Translations under genes and position numbers: made by a program
Notes under the pieces: model-generated
What the model saw: the letters and a program-made list of their open reading frames with translations, nothing else
Databases searched by the model: none
What the model was told of the DNA's origin: nothing
Shown: positions 23,691 through 34,440 of the stretch, in pieces
Numbering within the stretch: position 1 is the first letter of the stretch
Layout: every line of letters starts with the position of its first letter
Origin: Punica granatum
Lineage: Eukaryota > Streptophyta > Magnoliopsida > Myrtales > Lythraceae
Direction of reading: 5' to 3'
NCBI RefSeq assembly: GCF_007655135.1
Contig: NC_045131.1
Location: 19,638,001-19,702,000 of the forward strand
DNA: 64,000 nucleotides

Positions 23691-25783
23691 TTTTTTTGGG
23701 TCTAATTTAGCCCTCTCCAAACTGAATCTAGATCCAAAATAGACCCCTTGACCCTGATCCGACTCTGTTTTCATGTTTATTACATTTACGATTTACCTTG
23801 TTTTTCGTGCCGATGCCATTTTATTGATTCCATTATATATCATGTTTGTGTTTGTATTACATGTTTATTTGTGATTTCAAGACCATGGTGGCATCGACTT
23901 TGTAAATGTGTGTGTTCTTATTATGTTTGGCGTCTTACGCATGCAAGAAACGATTAAAACTGATTCTTGTAATTGATTGCAATTATATTTTTTGTTTAAA
24001 TCATTAGCTTCACGATTAATTTACATGTTAGGCGCATTAACCCCGAACAATCATCTCATTAGCCCATAATAATCAAGGTGTAACTCCTCAATCACTAAAC
24101 CATTCCACAAACGAGAAATGGGACGCGTCATTTGATTAATTAAATCACTCGGACTAAATAATTGGACAAATTGAATATTAATTCGTAAACGTATCGATGG
24201 TTCATGGAACGACGGAAATGCCCTTTTCCTTAAAAGCTCATAATTTCAAAACATCGAGACGTGTAACACGAATAGAATCGTGTCTAGCAAGTACTCGCGT
24301 ACTATGACTCGAGTCCGGGCCCAATTTGAGGCGGCTCGAGTCGAGATGTGCGAGTTCTCTTTAGACCTCTTCGTGTCACACGATCTTTAATTTATATATG
24401 AACATCACATGTTTTACCACTCAAGGGCATAGTCGTCATTCCGTGATTCATCGATATCCTAGGCTTTAGGGAGTCGGAAACACCTCGATCTATGGACGGA
24501 AAGGGACGGCCCGTTCGGGTGCGAGTTTCATTCGTACGGCCCATTCCGTTCACTTTCGGTGTTTCTATCTTCCTATCGTAGATTCGGTGGTGAACCTTTT
24601 TATTTCAGTTGAAAAAGACAAAGAACCGGATTAATCATGTACTTGATTTAAACAAACATTAGATAATGGATAGGTGGAATATTAGATTCCAATCTAGAGT
24701 CAAAACACGAGTTTGGCTAATTCAGTGAAACCGCAGTGACACTTAACTGAATAAGAGTCATAAAACAAACACACACATGTAATCGGCTTAGAACCTTATC
24801 CTAGCCCGCCCTCTATGTTTGCCTAGGTTAGATGCATTGTTTGCCAATCAACCACGGGTAATAACTGATTAAATCACGTACATTCGACTTAATACACCAC
24901 TTGTCTGTATTCACTGACAATTTTCAGTTGCTTTCTGTATCGTGTCAGTTACATCAGTTTTCTTCCGTTTTATTCTTGCTTTTGATGATTTATTGCGGTT
25001 CGGGCCCGAACCCATAGGTCACGTGTTGCATGGGGTCCAACGCCCCAAATCACCGAACACGAGGTCCAACGCCTCTTAACTCACCGAGCGCGTGCAACCC
25101 GAGTGCGGAATGGGATCTAGCCTCGATTCACCGTCACACTCCGAATACGGCCTATGTGGAAGGCGGATTTGGATTGAGTGCGGGAAACGTGTTTAGATAT
25201 CACCCGGGAGCTCGATCGATCCAACGGTTACAGTGGAAACAAGTCGTTTTTCTGCAAACCGACGGTTCGATCGGACCCGACCCCCGGCTCTTTGAGCCCG
25301 CGTTGCCTTAATTTATTTATCGGTTATTCAAAATACACGGTGAGCAGGAGCGGAATAGTGGCCCAATGCAAACCGATCGGGATCCATTTACTTATTCGGT
25401 TATACTTTGTAATTGTTCGAGAGAACATTGTGAGGATTCTATTTGTATGTTCATTCATCTCCTTGTAAGGATCCCCGATCGGTGAGCGAGAGGTCCGAGT
25501 GCTGGATCGGTTAAGTTGGTCTATCGCCACCAAAGGGTGAGTAAGCTTGGATACTCGTGGTTTCGGTTCACGCAGGGAATCAACCATCACGGTTCGATGA
25601 ACTGTAACGCTAAGATAGTGAACCGACTCCTCGATGCACAAGCCTACTCATCTTTCGGACTCTTGGTCCAACTTGATCAATTCATCGAATTTACGGTGTC
25701 AAAACGGGCGAGTCGAGCGCAACTCTAAATCACGCGGTAAATAAACAAAATGGCAAGCCTAGCAAGCTAGAGTACCGAGAGGG

Positions 25784-25806
25784 CGTGCGGGATATAGGCC
25801 CGCACG
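25784..25806. other. conserved hairpin in the Ogre-1 5' LTR
   Basis: CGTGCGGG-ATATAGG-CCCGCACG: a perfect 8-bp stem with a 7-base loop, 244 bp before the LTR end. Equivalents: 15997-16019, 16618-16640, 18640-18662, 45651-45673, 61961-61983 and 62721-62743. Both LTR families carry it. Function unknown. Confidence 0.75.
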
Positions 25807-26053
25807 TAATAGAACCCCCGAATTCGGAATTTTCGATTCCGTACGACCATTGCCTTAGCATTTAGGTGTACCCCGTACCCCTAGACCCGGGTAACTTGCC
25901 GGCTCTCGACCCTCGGGTCGTAAAATGGCAAGTGGCGACTCCTTCTCACGTGCGTCCGTCGCGCTTCCCCGGGAAGGTGGACACTCCCAAGCCGCGTTTG
26001 CTTAGGCGCGCGCATGCGTGCCCCGACGAGATGAAATTCAGGTGCGCACAGCT

Positions 26054-26072
26054 TGGCGACTCCACTGGGGAC
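26054..26072 (+). promoter_or_regulatory. primer-binding site of Ogre-1
   Basis: TGGCGACTCCACTGGGGAC, three bases after the LTR end CACA at 26050. It starts with TGG, as required for pairing with tRNA CCA ends. Ogre elements are reported to use tRNA-Arg. Confidence 0.85.
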
Positions 26073-26659
26073 TTAGAGGGTTCGGGCTCGTTCCCGCTTG
26101 TTTGTTTGCTTGTCTATTTACCGCTTTCCGCATTTCCCGCTTATCTACTTTACGCATCTTATTTCCCGCACATGCATTGCACATCATACTAGATTCTTAG
26201 GGACCTTGTCCGACATCCCACGGGCACCAATATAGGAAGCTAGGTTAGTCAGAGGTTCCGAGTAAGGGAACGGATCGAGTCGGCTATGCCACCGAACCGG
26301 CCCCCAAAGATCCTCGCTCGATTTCAAGGAATTCACACCCTTGAGTCGGGAGCCCCCATCCCTAGTTAGCGGTTCTCCCAGTAGCACCGAAAACCATGCA
26401 TACACAGGGACCGTCATGCTGGACCAATTTTTACCTCCATGCCGTCAACCGACCCCAAGTCGAGTCCTTCAGTCAGCCCGTAGTTTTTTTTTAGGACGGG
26501 CATTTTTGTTGTTTTTATAAGAAAGAGCGATGTATACTGTAAAGAACACAACTATAGTTTATCTTTCCGCACTGCATACATTTTTTTCGAAAAACCTAGG
26601 ACATTCCATTGATTTGATCCTAAAAATGTTAAGTCGACATCTCCCCCATCTAGGTAAGG
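26073..26659 (+). other. Ogre-1 leader before ORF1
   Basis: Non-coding leader of about 590 bases. It ends TCTAG|GTAAGG directly before the ORF1 ATG, which resembles both a splice acceptor and a splice donor; Ogre-2 has TTTAG|GTAAGA in the same place. Confidence 0.7.
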
Positions 26660-27994
26660 ATGGATCGCTCGCATCCCTGTCTCAGACTCGATGACGTCAT
26701 CACGCCATCGGCAGACATTACTCGCCTCTGGAACACATTCCGCCCTGTTGACCGTGCATTCCTTCGGCTCATCATAGGAGACTTGCCATTACTCGCTGAT
26801 TCCCCCATTGATTGGACCCTACTTGAAGCTGCTATTAGTTATTGGGACGTTCAGCGGGCTGTATTCAGTTTTCAGGGGTCAGAGCTGGCTCCTACAGTAG
26901 AGGAGTACGCGGTGCTCATTCAGCGACCCGCGCCGACCTTCGACATCGTGGTGCCCAACCAATTCGCCACAATACAGAGTAGACTCGCCATCCTCTTAGA
27001 TCTCCGCGACGAAGAAATTCGTCTTGAACTTCAACATGGGCGGGAGCATAGCATTAGGACCGCATGGCTCATAGACTTCATACATGCTCGTTCTCTCAAT
27101 GCCAGGGAGGAATCATACCAGCGTGACGCCTGTCACGGGTTCCTCTTGCTCATCTTCGGGACCATCCTGTTCCCCCACTCGTCGAATCTCATAGACGGGG
27201 CACTGGCCCAAGTTGTCCTCCAAATGGTAGGGGGCCATAGTTATGTAGAAGCCGTCTTGGCTGAGACCATTCGGTCTCTTGACTATGTACGAGAGGTTCG
27301 ACGTGGTAAAATGAGAGGAGCTCCGCATCTTCTTCAGATTTGGCTCCTCGGACACATCAGGCCATTCTGTTCATCACATCCCTTTTCCCGCATCACTGAC
27401 AAGCGTTCGCTCATCGCTCGCCTACTTCAAGTGTTTCGGCCCTCCGATCGCGACTACACTGACTGGATCCAGTTCTTCAAGAGACTCACCCCGGCACAGT
27501 TTTTGTGGGCTGCTCGCTGGAATCCCGGTGGTCCCATGACCATTGGATGTCCTACAATCATAGGACTCCCTCTGATCAGTCACTTAGGGAGCACACTTGT
27601 TTTCCCAGCCCGAGTCATCAGACAACTTGGCGGCCTACAGGATATTCCTAGGGAGGCAGATCGCACTCCCCACCGCTTCACGTGGACGGATATTGTAACT
27701 TTACTTCCAGATAGAGTTCTGCGGATTAGAGAAGTTCAACATCTATGGAACACGCGCACCGTTCAAGAGCTCCATTTCCCGGGGCACCCTACCGACGACG
27801 AACGAGCTTTCTCAGCTACCGTAGCATATGTGGCGCAATTCCATCTGCAGGGACTCACACCCGTTCGTCGACGACGTTTGCCACGGATTCCCCGCACACT
27901 GCATGCAGACGTTCCAGACGCGGAGAGCTCAGTCCAAGGAGTCATGCACACAGAGTTGCAGTCCATCGAAGAAGAGAGATCGACTCCGTTGTGA
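26660..27994 (+). CDS. Ogre ORF1 protein (plant mobile domain, DUF7745-like), C-terminus frameshifted
   Basis: 444 residues from the ATG at 26660. This is the extra ORF that sits before gag in Ogre elements. Its product resembles the plant mobile-domain family often annotated DUF7745 or aminotransferase-like, judged from the N-terminal PSADITRLWNTFRPVDRAFL and central GFLLLIFGTILFP and GGHSYVEAVLAET blocks. The molecular role is unknown. The Ogre-2 copy (61103 downward) begins MDRPRPCPRL and aligns over the full length, which supports the start. A frameshift near 27965-27980 gives the early stop; in another frame the Ogre-2-like tail (RDRLRCELADVHAELTDHRE) continues to a TAG near 28040. So the ancestral protein was longer by tens of residues. 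No transmembrane segment or signal peptide is evident. Confidence 0.85.
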   Translation: MDRSHPCLRLDDVITPSADITRLWNTFRPVDRAFLRLIIGDLPLLADSPIDWTLLEAAISYWDVQRAVFSFQGSELAPTVEEYAVLIQRPAPTFDIVVPNQFATIQSRLAILLDLRDEEIRLELQHGREHSIRTAWLIDFIHARSLNAREESYQRDACHGFLLLIFGTILFPHSSNLIDGALAQVVLQMVGGHSYVEAVLAETIRSLDYVREVRRGKMRGAPHLLQIWLLGHIRPFCSSHPFSRITDKRSLIARLLQVFRPSDRDYTDWIQFFKRLTPAQFLWAARWNPGGPMTIGCPTIIGLPLISHLGSTLVFPARVIRQLGGLQDIPREADRTPHRFTWTDIVTLLPDRVLRIREVQHLWNTRTVQELHFPGHPTDDERAFSATVAYVAQFHLQGLTPVRRRRLPRIPRTLHADVPDAESSVQGVMHTELQSIEEERSTPL

Positions 27995-28369
27995 GCTTGC
28001 GGACGTTCACGCGGAACTCACTGACCACAGAGAGCTTTAGAGCGGGTTGGCTCAGATTCACGCACCCATTTTTGCCCTCGCTCGGGCCCACGCCACTTTC
28101 GAGCGGCCACCGAGCGCAAAGGGATGTCGGCTTTACATTTATGTTCCTTTCCTTTCTTCCGAATGTTCTATTTTGTAAAACCATGGAACTTGGAGCCAAT
28201 CAGTGTAATGACATTAGTGTTTTGAAAGCTCATGCATCTCATACATTTTGTCATTTTACTTAATTCCGCACTTATCATTTGAGATATTGGTGTCTGTCCT
28301 TATACATTCTTGGAATCTAGGTGATTACCACTGGCGTCACACCGCTACCCGACTCGTCAACGTCTCAGG
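27995..28369 (+). other. ORF1 tail remnant and ORF1-gag spacer
   Basis: The first part holds the out-of-frame ORF1 C-terminus (to about 28140). The rest is non-coding up to the gag ATG. AATCTAG|GTGATT at 28314-28326 is a possible splice acceptor; Ogre-2 has ATATATAG|GTACTA in the matching place. Confidence 0.6.
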
Positions 28370-30704
28370 ATGGCGGAAGGAGATCACGTCGATATTTCCG
28401 AAGAAGTCAACCCTTCAGTCCCGACCCTCTCTCAACCACCGCAGACACACGCTCTACCACCTCTTACTCCTGCAGGCGTACTCCCGGCATACTCCGGCGC
28501 CCTTCCGACGCATCTCCCGCCCCCGGCACCTTCAGGGGCGCCTCTCCCACCGGCCTCACCAACATCCGCCGCCACCAATGACCAAGCCCGCATTGCGGCC
28601 CTCGAGGGCACGGTCAACCAAATGGCCACTAATATGGCGGAGCTACTCGCCCTGCTCAGAGGACCTAACCGGGCCTCCTCGAGTTCTACTCCTCCCCTGG
28701 GACCGGGACCAACAGTCGATCCGACCCCGTGGGCTCCACCGATCCAAGCCCCGGAGAACGTTGAAGCTCCCGCACCACCAACGCTGTATACGTCCACGGT
28801 CCACCCCTTCACAAGTCAATTTCCGCCACCGCCGGCCCCTTCGGTAGTCCCTCTTCCACCGGCTACCTTCCTATCCGCGGAGCACACCCTGTCTGCACCT
28901 CCACCTGCTCCCATACCGGCTCCGGCTATGATTTACACGGCCCCTCCGCCGACGGTTTTCCCGGCAACCACCGCACCTGCTCCAACTCATCCTCAAGCCA
29001 CGGAGCTCCCTCCTTATCCGACTCTGCAGCCTCACGTCGGTCTCTCCTACCAGGCACCACCCCCCATAAACACCACCTTCCACGAACCGGGCACGCCGAC
29101 TCATGCGGCCCAACTCGCCTCACCGACGCACTTCTTCCCCGAGGCCGACGCCGAACAGGAGCGTAGGTTGAAGCGAGTGGAGGAAACTATACGGGCCCTG
29201 CAAGCGAACGACGTTCACCCCAACATCCGCTACGGCGACTGTAGCCTATTCCCGGGCATGCGTCTGCCCCGAAAGTTCAAGGTTCCAGAGTTCAAGACCT
29301 ATGAAGGCACGACGGATCCGCGCCACCACCTCCGCCATTATCGAGGGAAGATGCTGCAGTATTGGGAATATGAGGAATTCGTCATCCACTCCTTCCAGGA
29401 TAGCCTGTCAGGATCGGCCCTCGATTGGTTCATGTCGTTGAAGGCCGAAGACATCCCAACGTGGGAGGACCTCTCCCGGAAGTTCACCGACCAGTATCGG
29501 TATTGCGCAGAAGCGCCTCCCACCCTGTTGGAGCTAAGCACCAAAGAGATGGCGAGGGGCCAAAGGTTTGAGGAGTATGCTGCCAAGTGGCGGGCCCAAG
29601 CAGCAAAGCACATCCCTCCAATCAGCGAGGTGCAACAGATCCAATTGTTCCACTCCACGTTGAGAGGGGTATATTACTCGCACTTGTTGGCGCACACCTC
29701 CTCGTTCTCCGACCTCATCGAGGCCGGGAAAAAGCTGGATTTTGGCATCAAGCTCGGAAGGATGGAGGACCCCACCAGCAAAGGAGATGAGTCGTCAAAG
29801 AAGATCCCCACGACATCATCATCTTCGAGCGGGAGGAGGGGAAAGGAAGTTACGGTGAATACCGTCAACACGGCCCAACAGGTCCCTCAGCAATATTCGA
29901 TGAACTACACGGCGGCGCCTCCCACGGCCCCCTCCTACGCCCCGCAGGCGCCTCAATACCGGTCTCAAGCCCCTGCCCAATCGATCTACTATTCCGCACC
30001 GCCGCCTCCGCCCCTACCTGCAGTATCATCGCCCGTCGTCCACCATTATGCCCCTGCTCCATCCCAAGCCCCTCAATATCAACCTCTGGCTCCTAGGACT
30101 ACTCAGCCGGCACAACGGGCCCCGCCCCTGCAAAGTCAACAGGGCGGTGCAGCACCGTCGCGACCCCGCCGACAATACCCGACCCTACCGGTTCCGCCTT
30201 CCCACATCTACCGACAAATTCGCGAGAAGATCGGAACAATAGCGCCCGGCCCGAGCTTCGATCCAACCATTCAAGATCAAAGCAAGCAGTGCGAATATCA
30301 TCGGGGGGCGCCGGGGCATACCCTGGACACTGTTGGAGATTGAGGGAGAGGATCCAAGAGATGATCGATGCGAAGGAGCTCGTATTCAATGCTGTAAAGC
30401 CTCCGAACGTACAGGCTAATCCTCTCCCCGACCATGGACCGGCTCCGGGGCCCTCTATCAATATGATCACTATATGCGCATCGGGAGAGGACGAAGGCGA
30501 GCCAAGTTGTTCCTCCCCCTTAGTGATCGAATACGTACCCGCGGAAGCCGCAGTCGGGTTCACCGGGACGGACATACCTCACGCCCCGCTAGTTATAGAC
30601 GTCCCCGCCCCGGAGCCATACTCGAGCGATAGGGTCCCCTGGATCTATGACGGAGCTGGATCTATGACGGAGCTGTCGGAAACCTGGAGTAACTATTTGG
30701 TGTC
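28370..30704 (+). pseudogene. Ogre-1 gag with zinc-knuckle region, broken by indels
   Basis: Gag forms the virus-like particle and binds element RNA. The start ATG 28370 gives MAEGDHVDI; the Ogre-2 gag starts with a similar MAEEQQPVI. Residues about 1-260 are Pro/Ala-rich low-complexity, followed by a charged coiled-coil-like stretch (EQERRLKRVEETIRAL). The conserved retrotransposon Gag domain lies at about residues 305-470 (FKVPEFKTYEGTTDPRHHLRHY, FVIHSFQDSLSGSALDWF). A second Pro/Gln-rich region precedes a C-X2-H-X5-H-X4-C knuckle (CEYHRGAPGHTLDT). A 1-nt deletion near 30333 destroys the last Cys and ends the frame at 30343. The next frame carries the continuation (CWRLRERIQEMIDAK) to 30714. 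A 17-bp tandem duplication at 30641-30674 shifts the frame again into protease. Confidence 0.88.
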
Positions 30705-32044
30705 ATGGGCATAACCCGCTCAGGGCGACTATATGAAAATCCGACGACCACTGACAGAGGGAAGGCACCCGCTGCAGAAGAAGAGAGGAGGCCTAGCACC
30801 CTGCCTGCTTCGTCCAAGAAGGTGACAGAAGAGGAGGCCGAAGCCTTCATGAAGGTCATCAAAGCAAGCGAGTATAAGGTGGTAGAGCAGATGGCCAAAT
30901 CTCCGGCCCACATCTCGTTACTTGCCCTCCTACTCAACTCGGAACCTCACATGGAGGCCCTCATGCGCGTCCTGACGGCCGCGCAAGTCCCCAAAGGGAC
31001 GCCCCCGGACCGGATAGAGGAAACCGTCAACTCTATTTTCTCCAACACCATCTCGTTTTCGGACAATGAGCTCCCCTCTGAAGGATGCGCGCACTCCCGG
31101 GCACTGCACATCATCTGCAAGTGCAACAACCATATCGTGGGCCGGGTCATGATCGACAACGGTTCCGCGCTCAACGTATGCCCGGTGACCACTTTGAAGC
31201 AGATGAATGTGGATCTCAACCGCATCCGCCCTAGCAAAACAGCGGTCCGAGCCTTTGATGGTTCGAGGAGAGAGGTGAACGGTGAAATCGATCTCCTCAT
31301 AGATATCGGCCCATGCTCCTTCAGCGTCACATTCCAGGTATTGGATATCCCGAACGCCTTCAGCCTACTCCTTGGAAGGCCCTGGATCCACTCGGCCGGC
31401 GCTATTCCGTCCTCACTGCATCAGAGGGTGAAATTCATCGTCGAGGAGAAGATCATCACGGTTAAGGGTGAGGAGGATTACGCCATCTATAAGGAGACGG
31501 CGGTTCCCTACATCAGTGTCGGGGACGACGAAAACCTGCCTTTCCACTCCTTTGAGACTATCTCCGTTATCCGGGATTACGGAGAGGTCAGACCCTCCAA
31601 CGCCGACCGCATGATAGGGAAGGTCCTTATGCGCCATAATTACATTCCCGGCACGGACTTGGGGCGCGCGGGCAAGGAATCAACCGCCCCATTGAAGTTG
31701 AAGCGTACAAGCATAGGAGGGGACTTGGCTTTCGCCCCTCCTGCCATGAAATCATCGAGGCCCGCCGGGCAACCACCTCCACCGCCTCGCCACGCACTAT
31801 GGTAGGCTCCACAGGGGCATTCCAGTCCCCCCGCTATCACATTTCTTCCCCGGGCCTCCACTCATCATCGGGAGCACCTCTGACGGCCCTTCCTCGGACT
31901 TCGACGACGCGACTGACACCTTGCCAACCGTGTATGCCGTCGCCGAGGAGATTCCTTCAGGGGTTCCATCCGCCCGGCGCAGGAAAACGAGGAGCTTAAC
32001 AATTGGACCTCAGTCCTGCGCTACTCGGCTGTGATCGCCGATGT
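30705..32044 (+). pseudogene. Ogre-1 aspartic protease and downstream G-patch-like region (5' exon end)
   Basis: Open from 30705 (MGITRSGRLYENP) to a TAG at 31803-31805; the region ends at the intron donor at 32044. The MGITRSGR motif is shared with Ogre-2. The protease active site is MIDNGSALNV, Asp at residue 151 of this frame (codon 31155), with the second protease motif near AFSLLLGRPWIH. Protease cleaves the Gag-Pol polyprotein in the particle. Downstream, a 1-nt shift near 31670 splits a Gly-rich G-patch-like stretch (PGTDLG, then RRGLGFRPSCHEI in the next frame), which Ogre-2 also has. A further 1-nt deletion near 31973 returns to the frame that enters the donor (ENEELNNWTS..IADV). The true upstream boundary with gag is within one polyprotein. 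Confidence 0.87.
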
Positions 32045-32258
32045 GTAAGATTTATCTATGTATGAGATGTTTCCCGCGTGTCGGCGTAGCCGTAGGCCAC
32101 ACGACGGAAGAGGGAACTCTGTTATGGCTTCGTGATCCTCACTATCAATGAATTCCCTATATGCATTTTTTGAATCCTTGTCTATTCCACTCTCTCTTCC
32201 TTACTCTTTTGTTCATATCATTCTAAATTTCTCTAAGACAATTCTTTCAATTCTCCAG
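32045..32258 (+). other. Ogre-1 pol intron, 214 nt, GT-AG
   Basis: The donor is GATGT|GTAAGA and the acceptor TTCAATTCTCCAG|GCTCC, preceded by a pyrimidine-rich stretch. Joining 32044 to 32259 gives an uninterrupted codon (GT+G) and links the protease-side frame to the RT frame (32260 is in phase with 32368). Ogre-2 has the same junction at 55275/55086, with a 188-nt intron. A spliced intron between protease and RT is a known hallmark of Ogre elements. Confidence 0.85.
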
Positions 32259-34440
32259 GCTCCACTCGAATCCAAATCTTCGATGCGTTGATTCGAACCC
32301 ATCCGAAGAAAGTCTCGGAGAGCCCGGACCCATATACTTCGGGGAAGGGCTCGACGAAGACAGTCTAGTGCCTGAGATAGAAGAGAGTTTGCGCCGCCTC
32401 GAGGATCGCCAACTCACCTCGCTCGAGCCAACAGAAGAGATCAACGTGGGTACTCAAGAGGAGCCCCGCATCCTAAAGATCGGCACAAGCCTCGACCCAA
32501 CACAACGGGTCCGAATGATCGATTTCTTGACCAGGTATCAAGAAGTTTTTGCCTGGTCCTACGCCGACATGCCGGGGCTAGACCCGTCAATAGTGAAGCA
32601 CTTCCTCCCGCTAGACACCGAGAAGTTCCCGCCCAAACGACAACAATTGCGACGGCAACGGGCAAGCCTCCTTCTCCGCATCAAGGAGGAGGTTGTCAAG
32701 CAGATCAACGCGGGCTTCCTCGAGGTCTGCAATTATTCTGAATGGGTTGCAAACATCGTGCCGGTGGAGAAGAAAGATGGAAGGGTGCGAGTCTGCGTCG
32801 ACTATCGGGACCTCAATAAGGCCAGCCCCAAGGACAACTTTCCCTTGCCCCACATCGACATACTAGTTGACAACACGGCGCGCCACTCTCAGTTTTCTTT
32901 CATGGACGGCTTCTCCGGATACAATCAAATTCGGATGGCCGAGGAAGACAAGATCAAGACGACATTCACTACCATGTGGGGAACCTTCTGTTATCGCGTC
33001 ATGCCTTTCGGTCTCAAAACGCCGGGGCAACTTATCAGAGGGCTATGGTCACATTGTTCCACGACATGATGCATAAGGAAGTCGAGGTCTATGTTGACGA
33101 CATGATTGCCAAGTCCAAAGAAGGAGAGGACCACCTCGTTAATCTGAAGCGTCTCTTCGACCGCTTAAAAGAGTACAAGCTTCGGCTCAATCCGGCGAAA
33201 TGCACGTTCGGCGCTCGATCGGGAAAATTACTAGGATTCGTGGTCAGCGAGCGCGGCATCGAAGTAGATCCCGATAAAGTCAAGGCGATCAAGGAGCTTC
33301 CTCCGCCATCTTCGGTCCGCGAAGTACGAGGCTTCTTGGGGCGGCTGAATTACATCGCACGATTCATTGCGAACCTGACAGACAAATGCCAACCACTCTT
33401 TCGCTTGCTCCGCAAGAACGCGGCGATTGAATGGGACGAAGAATGTCAGAAGGCCTTTGACACCATCAAGGCGTATTTGGTCCGACCACCGGTATTGGTC
33501 CCGCCTACACCGGGTCGTCCCCTCGTACTTTATCTAACGGTACGCCGCCAATCATTAGGATGCATGTTGGGACAGGAGGAGGAGTCCACGCACACGGAAC
33601 GCGCGATCTACTATCTGAGCAAAAAGTTCACCGATGGAGAGTCAAATTATCCGGAAATCGAGAAGATGTGCTGTGCATTGGTGTGGGTCATGCAAAGGCT
33701 CCGACAATACACGCTTTATCACACGGTCCGCTTGCTGTCAAAGGCAGACCCCTTGAAGTACTTACTTGATAGTCCCTCCTCCACGCGGAACCTTGCCAAG
33801 TGGCGTTGTCAATTAACGGAGTATGATATTGAATACGTGTCCCGCACTTCGGTCAAGGGGCAAGCGATTGCGGATCATTTGGCAGAATTCCCAATTGAAG
33901 ACCACACACCAATTAATCCCGACTTCCCGGATGAGGGAATCCTCCGAGTAGACGACGAGGGAGAGGAGCCGGGATGGAAGATGTATTTCGACGGCGCTGT
34001 CAATTCCACGGGATCAGGCATCGGCGAGGTACTGATATCCCCGGACGGGCGCTATTACCCGGTAGCGGCAAAGATCGACTTTCCCTGCACCAATAATGTG
34101 GCTGAGTACGAGGCATGTATTCTCGGCCTCCAAGCGGCGATTGATTTCAAAGTAAAAGAGCTCGAAGTGTTCGGTGACTCCATGCTCACTATCTTCCAGA
34201 CATTGGGGCAATGGAAGACAAAGGACGCAAAACTGGTGCCGTACCACGAGTACCTCGAGAAGTTAACCGAGAACTTCGAGGACATCTCGTTCACCTATAC
34301 TCCGCGCATGACAAATCAATTCGCGGACGCGCTTGCAACGCTCGCCTCCATGGTGAGCATCACGAAGGAGAACCTTATCGAGCCCCTCGAGATTGAGATA
34401 GCCGAAGGACCGGCGCACTGCAATTCAATCGAAGCATCCG
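32259..34440 (+). pseudogene. Ogre-1 reverse transcriptase, RNase H and archaeal-type RNase H
   Basis: This is the 3' exon of pol. Domains in order: RT with VCVDYRDLNKASPKDNFPLP, FSFMDGFSGYNQI and an intact YVDD at 33090-33101; the gypsy-type RNase H region (about 33430-33880); then a second RNase H (about 33975-34350) with WKMYFDGAVNSTGSG, NNVAEYEACI, FGDSML and FADALA. The paired RNase H domains mark the Tat lineage. RT copies RNA to DNA and RNase H removes the RNA strand. One lesion: an A is missing from the A-run at 33016-33019 (Ogre-2 keeps the frame GLKNAGATYQ there), so the frame moves from 32368-33069 to 32976-35294. All catalytic motifs I could place are intact. Confidence 0.92.

Larger units (their letters stand above)
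20815..26050 (+). repeat. Ogre-1 5' LTR, 5236 bp (LTR family 1)
   Basis: Starts TGTCAGCACCCCATTTTGGC, ends GGTGCGCACA. Landmarks: TATA box 22157-22164, donor-like GGCTAG|GTAAGA at 22927, 162-bp repeats 23045-23690, CAACGCC motifs about 25030-25075, and hairpin 25784-25806. A 99-bp segment (21765-21863) is absent from the 3' LTR. Frames inside the LTR (for example 22579-22926) are short and look incidental. Confidence 0.95.
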
